Shown here piece by piece: positions 11,269 through 21,659 of a stretch of DNA of 64,000 nucleotides; position 1 is the first letter of the stretch; the number at the start of each line of letters is the position of its first letter. Below the pieces are notes generated by a model that did not search any database, was not told the DNA's origin, and saw only the letters and a list, made by a program, of their open reading frames with translations. The translations under genes and the position numbers were made by a program. Origin of the DNA: Neorhizobium populisoli (GTDB lineage Bacteria > Pseudomonadota > Alphaproteobacteria > Rhizobiales > Rhizobiaceae); the NCBI RefSeq assembly GCF_019430945.1, contig NZ_JAHYCB010000001.1, positions 248,001 to 312,000 on the forward strand, read 5' to 3'.

Positions 11269-11853
11269 ATGCCAGTATTCGAGCTTCCGAAGATCATCAC
11301 GCATAACCACCATCCCGATGGCGTCCTTCTCGCCAATGTCTGCGATCTGCCCTTGGCCGACGCCGAAAAGGTGATGTCACGCCAAAGAGCCGCGACCGGC
11401 CGGCCGCTCAAGGCGAACTACCTCCAGCGAAGATTCGAGACCGAAGCCTGGCTGATCGACGCGCGCAAACATCTCCTCGGACCAACGCCGAGGCATAGGC
11501 CGATCTACTTCTTTCTGGGTGATTTCACAGACAATTCTGATCCCGAGCGGCCCTGCTCGCTGGTCATGCCGCTCGACGCCTTTCCGCCGGACGTCCTGAC
11601 CTTCACCTTTCCCGATAGCATGGCGAGCTTCGCGTTCGGAACGCTGGACAAACATGCCCATGAGCGCAGGCCGTATCACGGCCGTGTCTTCACGCTCCGG
11701 GAGATCGTCGATGTGGTGCGGGAATTCGGGTTCCCCGATCGGAACGTGGATACGGATCGCTTCATCGAAGTTCAGGTATGGGACGACAAGCCGGTTCTCG
11801 ACTTCATCGAACGGGATTTTCCCTCAGCCGCGCCCACCGGCAATCCGGCCTAA
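11269..11853 (+). CDS. Conserved hypothetical protein
   Basis: A 194-residue soluble protein that I cannot assign to a named family. It is rich in His and Phe (THNHHPDG near residue 12, IYFFLGDF near 80) and lacks a signal peptide or membrane segment. The ATG at 11269 follows GGGAG by 8 bases and lies downstream of the gltA terminator; an upstream frame into gltA is ignored for that reason. Its 3' end overlaps the convergent lpxB by 30 bp. Codon use looks native. Confidence 0.75.
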   Translation: MPVFELPKIITHNHHPDGVLLANVCDLPLADAEKVMSRQRAATGRPLKANYLQRRFETEAWLIDARKHLLGPTPRHRPIYFFLGDFTDNSDPERPCSLVMPLDAFPPDVLTFTFPDSMASFAFGTLDKHAHERRPYHGRVFTLREIVDVVREFGFPDRNVDTDRFIEVQVWDDKPVLDFIERDFPSAAPTGNPA

Positions 11854-12993
11854 AACCACGCCCGCAGCCGCCTCACCGGGAGGCACGGGCACCTGCAGCC
11901 GCTGCCAGGTCAGATCGAAACCTTCCAACATCGCCCGCCGCTGCGCAGTATCGGTAGACAGCCGCTCTGCCCAACGGCAGAGGCTGCCCGGCCGTACCAC
12001 GTCATTGACATATTCCGGAACGATCGCGTAGTCGGCGATCAGGTTCGGCAGCGCGCCGGTCCATGTCTTGATACGGCCGGCGAGAAGCTTGATCAGCCAA
12101 TCGGTTTTGTAGGCGGAAACGACCGGCACGGTTGCCAGCGCCAGTTCGAGAATCACCGTGCCGGAGGCCGCAAGCGCTGCATCCGCCTCAGCGAAGGCGG
12201 CCCATTTGCCGTCCGCGTCGATGGTGATTTCCGGCGTGATCGGCAGGGATGCCGCAAGTTCACGGACCAGTTTTTCGCGGCGGGGCACGGTCGGCAGCAG
12301 GAAACGGGTTTCGCCGTTGCGCTCCACGAACTCCCGGGCTGCTTCGCCGAAGACCGGCAACAGCGACTTGATCTCCGCAGCGCGCGAACCCGGCAGGAGC
12401 AGGATCGTCTTTTTGTCGCCGGCCGTTTTGACCGGCCGCTCGGCGCGGATGCCGCGTACCTTCAAAAGCGCGCGATCGTCGGTCAGTCGATGACCGACAA
12501 AGGTCGTTTCCGGCCCTCCCAGCCGTTTCATGACCTCCGGCTCAAATGGCAGGACGGCAAGGACGTGATCAACATAAGGGAGCATCGCCTTGGCGCGATA
12601 TTCCTTCCAGGCCCAGACACTGGGGCAGACGTAGTTGACGATCGGCAGATCCGGCAGCGCGGCGCGCACCTTCTTCGCCACCCGATGGGTGAAATCCGGG
12701 CTGTCGATGATGATCAGCACATCGGGCTTGGCGGCAATGATAGCGGCCGCGGTCTGGTTGATGCGGCGGATCAGGTTCGGCAGGCGCGCCAGAACCTGGG
12801 TCAGACCCATGATCGACAATTCCGAGAAATCGAACAGCGAAACCAAGCCCTGGCTTTCCAGCGCATCGCCGCCGACGCCGACCAGCGTCACCGGGCCGTC
12901 ATGAGCCGCCTTGAGCGCGGCAACCAGATCGCCGCCCAGGAGATCGCCGGAGACTTCACCCGCGATGACACCGATGGTCAGAGACTTGCCCAT
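11824..12993 (-). CDS. lpxB: Lipid-A-disaccharide synthase
   Basis: GT19 glycosyltransferase, 389 residues, joining UDP-2,3-diacylglucosamine and lipid X into the lipid A disaccharide on the inner membrane. It has the hallmark AGEVSGDLLGG near residue 10, VCPSVWAWKEYR at about 140, and LLLPGSRAAEI at about 200. Its ATG overlaps the lpxI stop by 16 bp, so translation is coupled. It is the last gene of the bamA-to-lpxB run. Confidence 0.96.
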   Translation of the reverse strand: MGKSLTIGVIAGEVSGDLLGGDLVAALKAAHDGPVTLVGVGGDALESQGLVSLFDFSELSIMGLTQVLARLPNLIRRINQTAAAIIAAKPDVLIIIDSPDFTHRVAKKVRAALPDLPIVNYVCPSVWAWKEYRAKAMLPYVDHVLAVLPFEPEVMKRLGGPETTFVGHRLTDDRALLKVRGIRAERPVKTAGDKKTILLLPGSRAAEIKSLLPVFGEAAREFVERNGETRFLLPTVPRREKLVRELAASLPITPEITIDADGKWAAFAEADAALAASGTVILELALATVPVVSAYKTDWLIKLLAGRIKTWTGALPNLIADYAIVPEYVNDVVRPGSLCRWAERLSTDTAQRRAMLEGFDLTWQRLQVPVPPGEAAAGVVLGRIAGGRG

Positions 12994-13895
12994 GAACTCT
13001 CCTCCTGCCGCAGGCCGTCTTTCAAGCCCGGATCAATGCCATAGACGAAGATGCCGGCCGCATTCGCTGCAGCAACGACCTTCTCTTCTTCCAGTACAAG
13101 CGCGCGACCTGCCTCGACAGCAATCCCCGCGAGCCCGGCTCTGACGGCATTCTCGACCGTGGAAGGACCGATTGTCGGCAGATCCGCGCGCATATCCTGC
13201 TGCGGTTTGCATAACTTGACGATCACACCCTTGCGGCGCTGCGAAATGCGGCCTTCGGCGCGCAGGGCGGCGACACGTTCCAGCATGCTGTCCGTGCCTT
13301 CGACGCCTTCCAGAGCCACGACCCGTCCACCGACGCTGACGGCGCCCTGGCCAATATCGAGTTCGCCGAGCCGGCGCGCGGCTTCGGAGGCTTTGGCGAT
13401 GTCGCGCAGGTCGTCATCGGAAGCGGCGTGCGCGCCGAGCGACCCGGCCTTTGCGAGCAGCCCCGGTGCGATCTCATGCGCGCCGATGACGCGGCAGCCT
13501 TGCGCTTCCATGACGCCGATCGCCACTTGCAGCAACGCATCGTCGCCGCCCGCGACCAGTGCCCGAACGATCTTCGGGACGGTACGCAACGTCTTCCATG
13601 TGGGACGAATGTCGCGCCAATCCGGCCGGCGTTTGACGCCACCGGATAACACAACCCGGTCTATGCCGTAGGTCTTCAGGATATTGCTGAACGCCGCCAT
13701 GTCGGCGATGCCCATAGGAACTGCGTCGAAACTCTCGAAACGCTCTTCCGCCTCGTTGCGGAGCAATATGACCAGCGGATTTTCACCGGCCGCCCGCGCC
13801 GCCTCGGCCAGATGTCGGGGGAGGAAACCTCTTCCCGCGATGATCGCCAGCCGGCCCTTCAGCGCGTCACGGTGACCGGGCGAAGAGCCGGACAT
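12978..13895 (-). CDS. lpxI: UDP-2,3-diacylglucosamine pyrophosphatase LpxI
   Basis: Hydrolyses UDP-2,3-diacylglucosamine to lipid X. LpxI is the alphaproteobacterial replacement for LpxH. The 305-residue protein has an N-terminal DUF1009-type domain (RLAIIAGRGFLPRHLAEAA) and the characteristic C-terminal region (KLCKPQQDMRADLPTIG, then GIAVEAGRALVLE). The start at 13895 is 5 bp after the lpxA stop. The gene ends inside lpxB, a coupled order matching the pathway. Confidence 0.92.
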   Translation of the reverse strand: MSGSSPGHRDALKGRLAIIAGRGFLPRHLAEAARAAGENPLVILLRNEAEERFESFDAVPMGIADMAAFSNILKTYGIDRVVLSGGVKRRPDWRDIRPTWKTLRTVPKIVRALVAGGDDALLQVAIGVMEAQGCRVIGAHEIAPGLLAKAGSLGAHAASDDDLRDIAKASEAARRLGELDIGQGAVSVGGRVVALEGVEGTDSMLERVAALRAEGRISQRRKGVIVKLCKPQQDMRADLPTIGPSTVENAVRAGLAGIAVEAGRALVLEEEKVVAAANAAGIFVYGIDPGLKDGLRQEESSWASL

Positions 13896-13900
13896 GCAGA

Positions 13901-14716
13901 TCAACCCTTGCCGCGGAAAGGCGACGAAAGCGCGCGATCGCTGTCGGCAGCGATGAAATCGAGGATTTCCATCGCTTCCTTGCAATCGGCATATTCGTCG
14001 CGAACGGCGGCGGCGTTGTTGCGGACATTGCCTTCGCCTTCGAAGATCGCCTTGAAGGCGCGGCGAACGATGTGGATGGTCGAGCGCTCGATACCGGCGC
14101 GGGTCATGCCGACGACATTGAGGCCGCCGAGGACGCCCGGATTGCCGTTCAGCATGCCATACGGGATCACGTCGTAGTTGACGGCCGTCAGACCGCCGAT
14201 AAATGCCTGCCGGCCGATGCGGGTGAACTGGTGCACCGCGCAGCCGCCGCCCAAAATGGCGCGATCGGCGACATGCACATGGCCGGCCAGCATGACATTG
14301 TTCGACATGATGATATCGCTGCCGAGCTGGCAATCGTGTGCGACATGCGAATTGGCCAGGAAGAGGCAGTTGTCGCCGACCACCGTCTTGCCGCCGCCGC
14401 CGACCGTGCCGCAATTCATCGTCACGCCTTCGCGCATCGTGCAATTGTCGCCAACCGTCAGAGACGAGCCAGCGCCAGCCTCGTGAAGGCTCTGCGAGGC
14501 ACCGCCAATAACCGCCATTGGGAAGATCCGGCTATTGCGGCCGATCTCGGTATTGCCGGTTACGACGGCATGGGACACGAGTTCAACGCCGTCCTTCAGC
14601 ACGACATGCGGGCCGACATGCGAGAACGGGCCAACGACCACGTTCTCACCGATTACGGCGCCATCTTCCACCACGGCCATCGGGTGGATGCGTGCTGTGG
14701 CAGCGATCCTGCTCAT
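13901..14716 (-). CDS. lpxA: UDP-N-acetylglucosamine O-acyltransferase
   Basis: Adds the first 3-hydroxyacyl chain in lipid A synthesis. The 271-residue protein is an N-terminal left-handed beta-helix made of hexapeptide repeats (from [17 protein letters not shown] on) with the catalytic His in NSHVAHDCQ at about 125, followed by a helical C-terminal domain. Its start overlaps the fabZ stop by 4 bp (ATGA). Confidence 0.96.
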   Translation of the reverse strand: MSRIAATARIHPMAVVEDGAVIGENVVVGPFSHVGPHVVLKDGVELVSHAVVTGNTEIGRNSRIFPMAVIGGASQSLHEAGAGSSLTVGDNCTMREGVTMNCGTVGGGGKTVVGDNCLFLANSHVAHDCQLGSDIIMSNNVMLAGHVHVADRAILGGGCAVHQFTRIGRQAFIGGLTAVNYDVIPYGMLNGNPGVLGGLNVVGMTRAGIERSTIHIVRRAFKAIFEGEGNVRNNAAAVRDEYADCKEAMEILDFIAADSDRALSSPFRGKG

Positions 14717-15177
14717 TCCTCGCCCTTACGCATCATCGCGCCGATATCGGCTTCGGCGACAAGAACGCCATCCACCTTGGCGTCGCAATGGAATTTCCAG
14801 ATATTGCCGCGCTGCTTCTGCTTGACCACGTGATATTCAACGCGATCTCCCGGCACGACCGGCTTGCGGAAACGGGCGTTGTCGATCGTCATGAAATAGA
14901 CGAGATAACCGCCTTCGCCTTCCTTGCGGGCACAGATCGCACCAGCCGTCTGGGCCATCCCCTCGACCAGCAGAACACCCGGCATGATCGGCCGTTCCGG
15001 AAAATGGCCGGCAAAATGTGGTTCGCTGGCAGTCACGTTCTTGATGCCGATCGCCGACTGGTCGCCATTGATCTCGATGATCTTGTCGACCAGAAGAAAC
15101 GGATAACGATGAGGCAGCAGCTTCATGATTTCCTGAATGTCGGCCGCGCCGAGCTCCGGCTTGGTCTCATCAGTCAT
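14713..15177 (-). CDS. fabZ: 3-hydroxyacyl-ACP dehydratase FabZ
   Basis: Hot-dog-fold dehydratase, 154 residues, that removes water from 3-hydroxyacyl-ACP in fatty acid elongation, competing with LpxA/LpxD for substrate. Motifs: [12 protein letters not shown] and [15 protein letters not shown], with the catalytic His in GHFP. The start at 15177 is chosen because it overlaps the lpxD stop by 8 bp and gives the usual length; longer in-frame starts lie inside lpxD. Confidence 0.96.
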   Translation of the reverse strand: MTDETKPELGAADIQEIMKLLPHRYPFLLVDKIIEINGDQSAIGIKNVTASEPHFAGHFPERPIMPGVLLVEGMAQTAGAICARKEGEGGYLVYFMTIDNARFRKPVVPGDRVEYHVVKQKQRGNIWKFHCDAKVDGVLVAEADIGAMMRKGEE

Positions 15178-16237
15178 TGTTCTTCTCTCCTTTACGCTTT
15201 GCCCGCTCATCCGATTGTGCCATTTTTTCTGCCATCTCGCGGAGGAAATCCTTGATCGGCCGAGCCGGAATGCCTCCATAGACAGCACCGGCGGGCACCG
15301 AACCGACAACGCCACTGAAGGCTGCGAGTTGCACCCCGTCGCCGATCGAAATATGCCCGTTGATCGCAGCCGCGCCGCCGATCAGCACCCCATCACCGAT
15401 CCTGGTCGAGCCGGCAATACCCACACCCGCAGCGATGCCGCAATGGCGGCCGATGCGGACATTGTGCGCGACTTGCACCTGGTTGTCGATCTTGGTGCCT
15501 TCGCCGATGACCGTATCATCCATCGCACCACGATCGATCGTGGTATTGGCACCGATCTCGACATTATCCTGGATGATCACCCGGCCGATCTGGACGAGTT
15601 TCAGCATGCCTTTTGGACCCGGCGCATTGCCGAAACCATCCTGGCCGATCCGCGCGCCATTATGGATAATGACATTGTTGCCGATCAGGGCCGCAATCAC
15701 GCTGGCGCCCGAGGCCACGGTGCAGTCGCGGCCAATCTTGACGTCCGCACCGATCACGCTGCCAGCGCCAATCCGGGTGCCGGCGCCGATCTCGACGCGT
15801 GCCCCGACAACCGCCATGGGTTCGACCTCCACGCCGGGCTCAAGCTTCGCGGTTGGATCGACATAGGCTGCAGGAGAAATACCGGGTGGTGCCGAGGTAA
15901 CCGGCGTCGGACGCATTGCCTTGGGATGCAGAATGGCGCCCGCGACCGCAAACGCCGTCATCGGCGCCTTGCAAAGCAGAACGGGGATATGATCCGGAAC
16001 GATCGAACGGATCGACGCATCGCAAAGAATTGCGGAAGCGCGACAGGTTTCCAGCTCATCCCGGCTCTTGCGGGACATGATATAGCAGATCTGTCCTTCG
16101 ACGGCGCGACCGACCGGAGCGATCGAACGGATCGACCGGTCGCCGGCGCTTTCATCAAGTAGTTCGGCCCCAAGACGGATGGCCAGCTCACGCAGGCTCA
16201 CACCGTGATGGGGCGGAAAAAATTCGTTGGCGTCCAT
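15170..16237 (-). CDS. lpxD: UDP-3-O-(3-hydroxymyristoyl)glucosamine N-acyltransferase
   Basis: Adds the second (N-linked) acyl chain in lipid A synthesis. The 355-residue protein has an N-terminal uridine-binding domain (about 1-100) and a hexapeptide-repeat beta-helix (about 110-320). The catalytic His sits in [18 protein letters not shown] or the nearby QVQVAHNV, near residue 250. A charged C-terminal tail follows. It lies 51 bp after the bamA stop. Confidence 0.95.
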   Translation of the reverse strand: MDANEFFPPHHGVSLRELAIRLGAELLDESAGDRSIRSIAPVGRAVEGQICYIMSRKSRDELETCRASAILCDASIRSIVPDHIPVLLCKAPMTAFAVAGAILHPKAMRPTPVTSAPPGISPAAYVDPTAKLEPGVEVEPMAVVGARVEIGAGTRIGAGSVIGADVKIGRDCTVASGASVIAALIGNNVIIHNGARIGQDGFGNAPGPKGMLKLVQIGRVIIQDNVEIGANTTIDRGAMDDTVIGEGTKIDNQVQVAHNVRIGRHCGIAAGVGIAGSTRIGDGVLIGGAAAINGHISIGDGVQLAAFSGVVGSVPAGAVYGGIPARPIKDFLREMAEKMAQSDERAKRKGEKNND

Positions 16238-16288
16238 CAGGCCACAACTCCGGCATAAATTTCAGCCCGCCGAAGCGGGCTGAAACGA

Positions 16289-18673
16289 TCAGAACTGGTT
16301 CGCCATGCTGAACCGGAATTCCTGAACCTCGTCGAAGTCTTCCTTGAGGATAGGCTTGGCGTAGTCGACGCGAAGGTTGCCGAACGGCGAGGCCCACATA
16401 ATGCCCGCGCCGACAGACGCGCGCCACGACATGCCGGTGCCCTGAGCGGTCGAAGTGCCCATATTCACGTCGTTGCCGTAAAGCGTGCCGGCATCGGCAA
16501 AGGCTGCCAGACGAAGACCGAAGTCTTCCGGGAAAGCCGGCATCGGCATCGATACTTCAGCCGAAGCAGTGAAGTAGGTCGTACCGCCGAGACCATCACC
16601 TTCCTGCGCCGAACCAGACTTGACGGCGCGCGGGCCGATACCGTTGTTCTTGAAGCCGCGAATCTGACGGCCACCGATAATGAACTGATCGTAGACGTGC
16701 AGATCATCGCCCGTCGAAACGACATGGCCTGCACCAACAGCCAGCGAACCGATCAGATCGGCTTCGGTCGAGAGCGTGTGGAAGTAACGGGCACGACCGG
16801 AAATCTTGTAGAAATCGGAATCGCCACCGAGGCCCGCGTATTCGTGCGTAACTGTCGCATAGATACCGTCACGCGGCAGCGTCTGGCTGTCGAGCGTGTT
16901 GTAGGTCAGCGTCTGCGATACCGACGAAGATACGAAGTCTTCCTGGTTGATCATGTCAATGTAAGGATAGGACAGCCGGTCGTCTGCCGTAAACGGAAGA
17001 CTATCGGCACCGAATGCCCCATCGTTCTTGTACTTGATCTGCTTGTAGGTGTAGCGGAACGTGGTCGCCAGATTGTCGGTGATCGGCGCGGTGACGCGCA
17101 GCGTGACACCCTGTTCCTCATACTTGTAATAGTCGTTCGAAGAGGTCTGGCTCTTGAAGAGGTCGAAACCGGCTGCGAGACGATAGCCGAGGAAATAAGG
17201 CTCGGTGAACGAGATGTTGTAGGTGCGCGAATCGTCCAGACCACCACCGACGGCAACACGGATGTACTGGCCGCGGCCGAGGAAGTTCTTTTCTTCGATC
17301 GACGCTTCGAGCATCAGACCGTTGCCGTTATCGCCCGGCGAGTAACCGGCACCGATACCAAACGAACCGGTCGACTGGTCTTCGACGTCAACAACAACGA
17401 CGACACGGTCCGGTGACGAACCCTGCGCTGTCGAGATATTGACGGTCGTGAAATAACCGAGAGCCTCAAGGCGACGCTTGGCGCGCGAGATCATTTCCTG
17501 GTTGAAGGCGTCGCCTTCGCTGAAATCGAATTCGCGGCGAATGACGTAGTCGCGCGTGCGGGTGTTGCCGCGCACTTCGATGCGCTCGACATAAGCGCGT
17601 TCGCCCTGATCGACCACGTAGGAAACGCCGATCGTATTGTTGCCCATGTTACGGTCGCCGCGCGGCGTTACGCGAGCAAAAGGATAACCGGCAGCAGCAA
17701 CGCGCTTGGAGATCGCCTCCATGCTCTTCTGGATTTCACGCGAATCGTAGGTATTGCCCTGGCGAGTCTGAACCAGACCCTGAAGATCGGCGCCACTGAC
17801 ACCCTGGATCGTCGAATCGACGTTAACGGCGCCGTATTCGTAGCGCTGGCCTTCTTCGACAGTGAACGTGATATTGTACTGGTTGCTTGCCTCGTCCAGA
17901 ACCGCATTCGAAGAGATGACGCGGAAATCCGGATAGCCGTGATTGTAGTAGAACTGGCGCAGCGCTTCTTCGTCGGCGCGCAGCTTGGCGTCGCTGTAGA
18001 TGTCCTTGCGGGTCAGGAAGGACAGCGGGCCGGATTCCTTGGTGAGGATGACAGCCTTGAGGCGACCTTCGCCATAGGCCTTGTTACCCGTGAAGGTGAT
18101 ATCGGCGATCTTGGTGCGGTCGCCTTCATTGATAACGAAAGCGAGGTTCACGCGACCCTGGCCGACCGGCGCAGTCTGCGTCGTGACCTGCACGTCGCTA
18201 CGGCCAATCGCAGAATAGGCCTGGCGGATACGCTCGATATCGGAATTGATCGTATTCTGGCTGTAAGGGCTGAGCGGCTGCGTCTGAACGGCCTGCTCGA
18301 GCTTGTCGTCGGTAATCTTGCGGTTGCCGTTGAAAACGACCTGGTTGACCAGCTGGTTTTCATTGACCGTTACGACGAGCGTGCTGCCGGAAACGGCAAT
18401 CTTGACGTCCGAGAAATAGCCCGTGGCATAAAGCTTACGGACGGACTCGTCGATGTCGCCATTGGAAAAATTGACACCTGGACGAATCGTCAGGTTGGAA
18501 CGAACGGCTGCATCGCCGGTCCGCTGAGCGCCGCGGACCTGCACGCTGCGGATAACCGCAGCTTCGGCAGAAAGGGCGGAAGCAAGTACCAGTACACCTG
18601 CGCCTGAAGTCACAACACTAGCAGACAGCGCAAACGCCGACACTGCGTTCAAAAACTTTGAACCAGCCTTCAT
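16289..18673 (-). CDS. bamA: Outer membrane assembly factor BamA
   Basis: Omp85-family core of the BAM complex, 794 residues. It carries a signal peptide (about 1-38, ending ALSAEAA), five POTRA domains (about 40-440) and a C-terminal 16-strand barrel that ends in the expected aromatic residue (Phe). The barrel shows the conserved GGRQIRGFKNNGIGPR (the VRGF/Y-type motif in strand-loop 6). It lies between rseP and lpxD, the standard alphaproteobacterial order. A 196-bp gap before it suggests an additional promoter. Confidence 0.96.
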   Translation of the reverse strand: MKAGSKFLNAVSAFALSASVVTSGAGVLVLASALSAEAAVIRSVQVRGAQRTGDAAVRSNLTIRPGVNFSNGDIDESVRKLYATGYFSDVKIAVSGSTLVVTVNENQLVNQVVFNGNRKITDDKLEQAVQTQPLSPYSQNTINSDIERIRQAYSAIGRSDVQVTTQTAPVGQGRVNLAFVINEGDRTKIADITFTGNKAYGEGRLKAVILTKESGPLSFLTRKDIYSDAKLRADEEALRQFYYNHGYPDFRVISSNAVLDEASNQYNITFTVEEGQRYEYGAVNVDSTIQGVSGADLQGLVQTRQGNTYDSREIQKSMEAISKRVAAAGYPFARVTPRGDRNMGNNTIGVSYVVDQGERAYVERIEVRGNTRTRDYVIRREFDFSEGDAFNQEMISRAKRRLEALGYFTTVNISTAQGSSPDRVVVVVDVEDQSTGSFGIGAGYSPGDNGNGLMLEASIEEKNFLGRGQYIRVAVGGGLDDSRTYNISFTEPYFLGYRLAAGFDLFKSQTSSNDYYKYEEQGVTLRVTAPITDNLATTFRYTYKQIKYKNDGAFGADSLPFTADDRLSYPYIDMINQEDFVSSSVSQTLTYNTLDSQTLPRDGIYATVTHEYAGLGGDSDFYKISGRARYFHTLSTEADLIGSLAVGAGHVVSTGDDLHVYDQFIIGGRQIRGFKNNGIGPRAVKSGSAQEGDGLGGTTYFTASAEVSMPMPAFPEDFGLRLAAFADAGTLYGNDVNMGTSTAQGTGMSWRASVGAGIMWASPFGNLRVDYAKPILKEDFDEVQEFRFSMANQF

Positions 18674-18869
18674 TTCAATTCTTACCTTTTCCCGTTGTCC
18701 CTCGGCGGGTAGCCCCCGACTCCGGCCACGTGTGTCGTTTTACCTTCTTTTGCCCTACAAGCAAGCGATCGCGTTAATTTCTGTTTACTTCCTTTGAAGG
18801 CGTGGCCCAATCGCCACGCACTCTTCGAATTATGGTGAATAAACAGTTTATTCCGGCACTTGAGCCCCG

Positions 18870-19994
18870 TTACCCGATCAGATTGCTTATGTCATTGAAG
18901 GTCGCGAAAACCATCAAGCTTAACACCATGGCCAGACCGATCCGGAAAGCGATTTCCTGCGCCCCTGCCCCCAGTGGTTTGCCGCGAACGGCCTCGATTG
19001 CATAAAACACAAGATGGCCGCCGTCCAGCACCGGAACCGGCATTAAATTAAGAAGTCCAATAGAAACAGATAGAACGGCTGCAAGCTGTACCACCGCGGC
19101 AAAACCGAGCGATGCCATCTGGCCAGACGCCTGCGCGACGCGCACCGGTCCACCCAGCTGATCGGCCTTCATGCGGCCCGTCACGAGGTTGCCGATATAG
19201 CGGAACGTGCCGGTGATGATATGGCCGGTCTCGATGACGCCCTGCCCGACGGCCTGGACCGGCGAGAAGGTTTCGACCCGGAAATTGCCGCGCTGTTCGT
19301 TGGTGACGATGCCGATCAGGCCGAGTTCGACCTTGTTGCCGAACTGGTCGGTGATCTCGGTACGCTTCGGAACCATGGGCAGATCGAGATCCTTGCCGTC
19401 GCGCTCGACGGTCACGATGATCTGCGTTTCGGGCCGGATGCTGACGTAACGGCGAACATCGTCGAAGGTGTAGATCTTCGAGCCGTCGAGGGCGACCAGC
19501 CGGTCGCCCGGCTGCACGCCGGCTGCCTGGGCAGCGCTGTTCGGCTGCACCTCGGCAACGACCGGATCAGCCACGACCTTACCGTAGACGCTGAAAAGCA
19601 CGGCAAAGATAGCGATGGCGAGGATGAAGTTGGCGATCGGCCCGGCCGCGACGGTGGCTGCCCGCTTCCAGAGCTTGGCACCGGCCAGTGTCTGCGCCTT
19701 CTCATCTTCGCTCATGCCTTGCAGGCCGCTCGCATCCGGCATGCTGGCCACGTCGTCGTCGCCGTAGAACTTTACATAGCCGCCGAGCGGGATCGCGGAG
19801 AGTTTCCAGCGCGTGCCGTGGCTATCCGTCACCCCCACTAGTTCGGGACCGAAGCCGACCGAAAAGGCGGTGACGCGAATACCGCTCCAGCGACCGACGA
19901 GGTAATGTCCCATCTCGTGCACGAAGACGAGCAGCGACAGGACAAGGATGAAGGGGATGATGTAGCCCGTTAAGAAGCTGATTATGGCCATCAA
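18870..19994 (-). CDS. rseP: Site-2 protease RseP (membrane zinc metalloprotease)
   Basis: Intramembrane protease, 374 residues, that cleaves anti-sigma factors and signal-peptide remnants in the inner membrane. The zinc motif HEMGH is at residues 26-30 in the first membrane segment, a PDZ domain lies at about 130-200 (VVAEVQPNSAAQAAGV...GDRL), and the third zinc ligand motif LDGGH is at 323-327. It has four membrane segments. It follows cdsA by 36 bp. Confidence 0.95.
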   Translation of the reverse strand: MMAIISFLTGYIIPFILVLSLLVFVHEMGHYLVGRWSGIRVTAFSVGFGPELVGVTDSHGTRWKLSAIPLGGYVKFYGDDDVASMPDASGLQGMSEDEKAQTLAGAKLWKRAATVAAGPIANFILAIAIFAVLFSVYGKVVADPVVAEVQPNSAAQAAGVQPGDRLVALDGSKIYTFDDVRRYVSIRPETQIIVTVERDGKDLDLPMVPKRTEITDQFGNKVELGLIGIVTNEQRGNFRVETFSPVQAVGQGVIETGHIITGTFRYIGNLVTGRMKADQLGGPVRVAQASGQMASLGFAAVVQLAAVLSVSIGLLNLMPVPVLDGGHLVFYAIEAVRGKPLGAGAQEIAFRIGLAMVLSLMVFATFNDISNLIG

Positions 19995-20030
19995 GGTTTC
20001 CGTTTCAAAATTCGCTCGGTCGCAAGGGCC

Positions 20031-20864
20031 TCAGAATCCGAACAGGAAGCGTGCAACCGAAATCTCAGCATGGCCTGTGGAGGCCGTATAGGCAAGCGTC
20101 AGCAAAAACGCCGCGAAACAGGCAAAAACGAGGCCGTCGACACGGTCCATCACGCCGCCATGTCCCGGAATGAGACGGCTTGAATCCTTCACGCCGAACC
20201 GGCGCTTGATGAAGGATTCGAAAAGATCGCCGATCTGGCTTGCAACCGACAGCACAAAAGCGATTGCCACGGTCCAGATCGACAACCGCGAAAACACGCC
20301 CAATGTCAGCAGCGAACTCGCTATCACGCCGGAGACCGTACCGCCGATCGCGCCCGACCATGTCTTGCCGGGAGAGATTCTCGGCGCAAGTTTTGGCCCT
20401 TTCAGGGCGCGGCCGACGAAATAGGCAAGGATGTCCGTCGCCCACACCACCGCGAAGATGAAAAGCGTGGCGACGAAACCGGCCTGATCCTCACCGCGGA
20501 TCGCGGCAAGCGAGGTGGCGCTGAGGCCGGCATAAAAGATCCCGCCGGGCAGCCACCAGTTGGCCCAGCCCAACAGAGCGAACAAGATCGCGGTGATCGT
20601 AGCTCCACCCAGCAGGGGAATGGCATAGGTACCGTCACCGAAAGCGATATCGGCGGCGATCAGAACAACGGTCAGCCAGCCGAAGGCATTGGAGCGGAAA
20701 TTCCGCTCCGCGAGACGGGTAATCGTTGACCATTCGTAATAGATCAAAACGCCCATCAGGGCGGCAACGACCTCGAACCAGAAACCGCCATACCAGGTTG
20801 CGGCCAGCACGACGATGGCGAGCACGATGGCTGAGAGGATGCGCCGTTTGAGCTCCGGGCTCAT
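20031..20864 (-). CDS. cdsA: Phosphatidate cytidylyltransferase
   Basis: Makes CDP-diacylglycerol from phosphatidate and CTP, feeding all phospholipids. The 277-residue protein has several membrane segments and the CdsA signature in the C-terminal third (SRLIPGHGGVMDRVDGL, near 240), plus SPGKTWSGAIGG at about 165. Its start codon overlaps the uppS stop by one base (TGATG), so the two are translationally coupled. Confidence 0.95.
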   Translation of the reverse strand: MSPELKRRILSAIVLAIVVLAATWYGGFWFEVVAALMGVLIYYEWSTITRLAERNFRSNAFGWLTVVLIAADIAFGDGTYAIPLLGGATITAILFALLGWANWWLPGGIFYAGLSATSLAAIRGEDQAGFVATLFIFAVVWATDILAYFVGRALKGPKLAPRISPGKTWSGAIGGTVSGVIASSLLTLGVFSRLSIWTVAIAFVLSVASQIGDLFESFIKRRFGVKDSSRLIPGHGGVMDRVDGLVFACFAAFLLTLAYTASTGHAEISVARFLFGF

Positions 20865-21607
20865 CAGCCGCCCACCGCAGCGGTCTTGTTCGACAGGCCA
20901 CCAAACCGGCGATCACGCGAGGCAAAGATCTTCAGCGCTTCGAAGAAGAGATTACGGTCGAAATCCGGCCAGTAATCCGGCAGGAAAACGAGCTCGGAAT
21001 AGGCTGCCTGCCAGAGCAGGAAGTTCGACAGCCGCTCTTCGCCGCTGGTGCGGATGATGAGGTCGGGATCGGGAATGCCGGCCGTGTCCAGGCTGCGGCT
21101 GATGCTGTCCACGTCGATATCCGACGCCTTCAGCGCCCCCGATTCGATATCGCGGGCAAGCTTGGCAAAAGCGCGGGCGATCTCGTTGCGGGCGCCGTAA
21201 TTGAAGGCGATGACCAGCGTCAGGCCGGTATTGTGTCTTGTCGTATCCTCTGCTTCGAGCAGAAGCGGCAGGATATCGCCGCGCAGGTTTTCGCGCTCGC
21301 CGATCACCCGGATGCGGATGTTCTCGCGGTGAAGTTCAGCCAGGTCGCGGCGGATGAAGCGGCGCAGAAGACCAAGGAGATCGTGGACTTCCGCTTCCGG
21401 ACGCGTCCAGTTCTCCGAGGAAAAAGCAAACAGCGTCAGATACCTGACGCCGGCATCACCTGCAGCCTTCACAGTCTCGCGAACCGCTTCGACACCCTTT
21501 GTATGGCCGATCGTACGGGGGAGCCCGCGCTTGTTAGCCCAGCGTCCGTTGCCATCCATAATGATCGCAACGTGTTGAGGGATGATCGCAAGTTCGGGGT
21601 TCGCCAT
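20864..21607 (-). CDS. uppS: Undecaprenyl diphosphate synthase (isoprenyl transferase)
   Basis: cis-Prenyltransferase, 247 residues, building the C55 carrier for peptidoglycan and polysaccharides. Motifs in order: [10 protein letters not shown] (catalytic Asp near 18), GHTKG at about 34, [11 protein letters not shown] at about 70, and [15 protein letters not shown] near 195. It is coupled to cdsA downstream, while frr lies 52 bp upstream. Confidence 0.96.
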   Translation of the reverse strand: MANPELAIIPQHVAIIMDGNGRWANKRGLPRTIGHTKGVEAVRETVKAAGDAGVRYLTLFAFSSENWTRPEAEVHDLLGLLRRFIRRDLAELHRENIRIRVIGERENLRGDILPLLLEAEDTTRHNTGLTLVIAFNYGARNEIARAFAKLARDIESGALKASDIDVDSISRSLDTAGIPDPDLIIRTSGEERLSNFLLWQAAYSELVFLPDYWPDFDRNLFFEALKIFASRDRRFGGLSNKTAAVGG

Positions 21608-21659
21608 ATTTTATGCAGTTCCTTTGGCGGCCAAATCAAACGCAAGCAAATGCGTCGTA

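Noticed and set aside
12978..14444. A 488-residue frame joining lpxI to upstream sequence
   Set aside because: The first part is out of frame over lpxA. LpxI starts at 13895.
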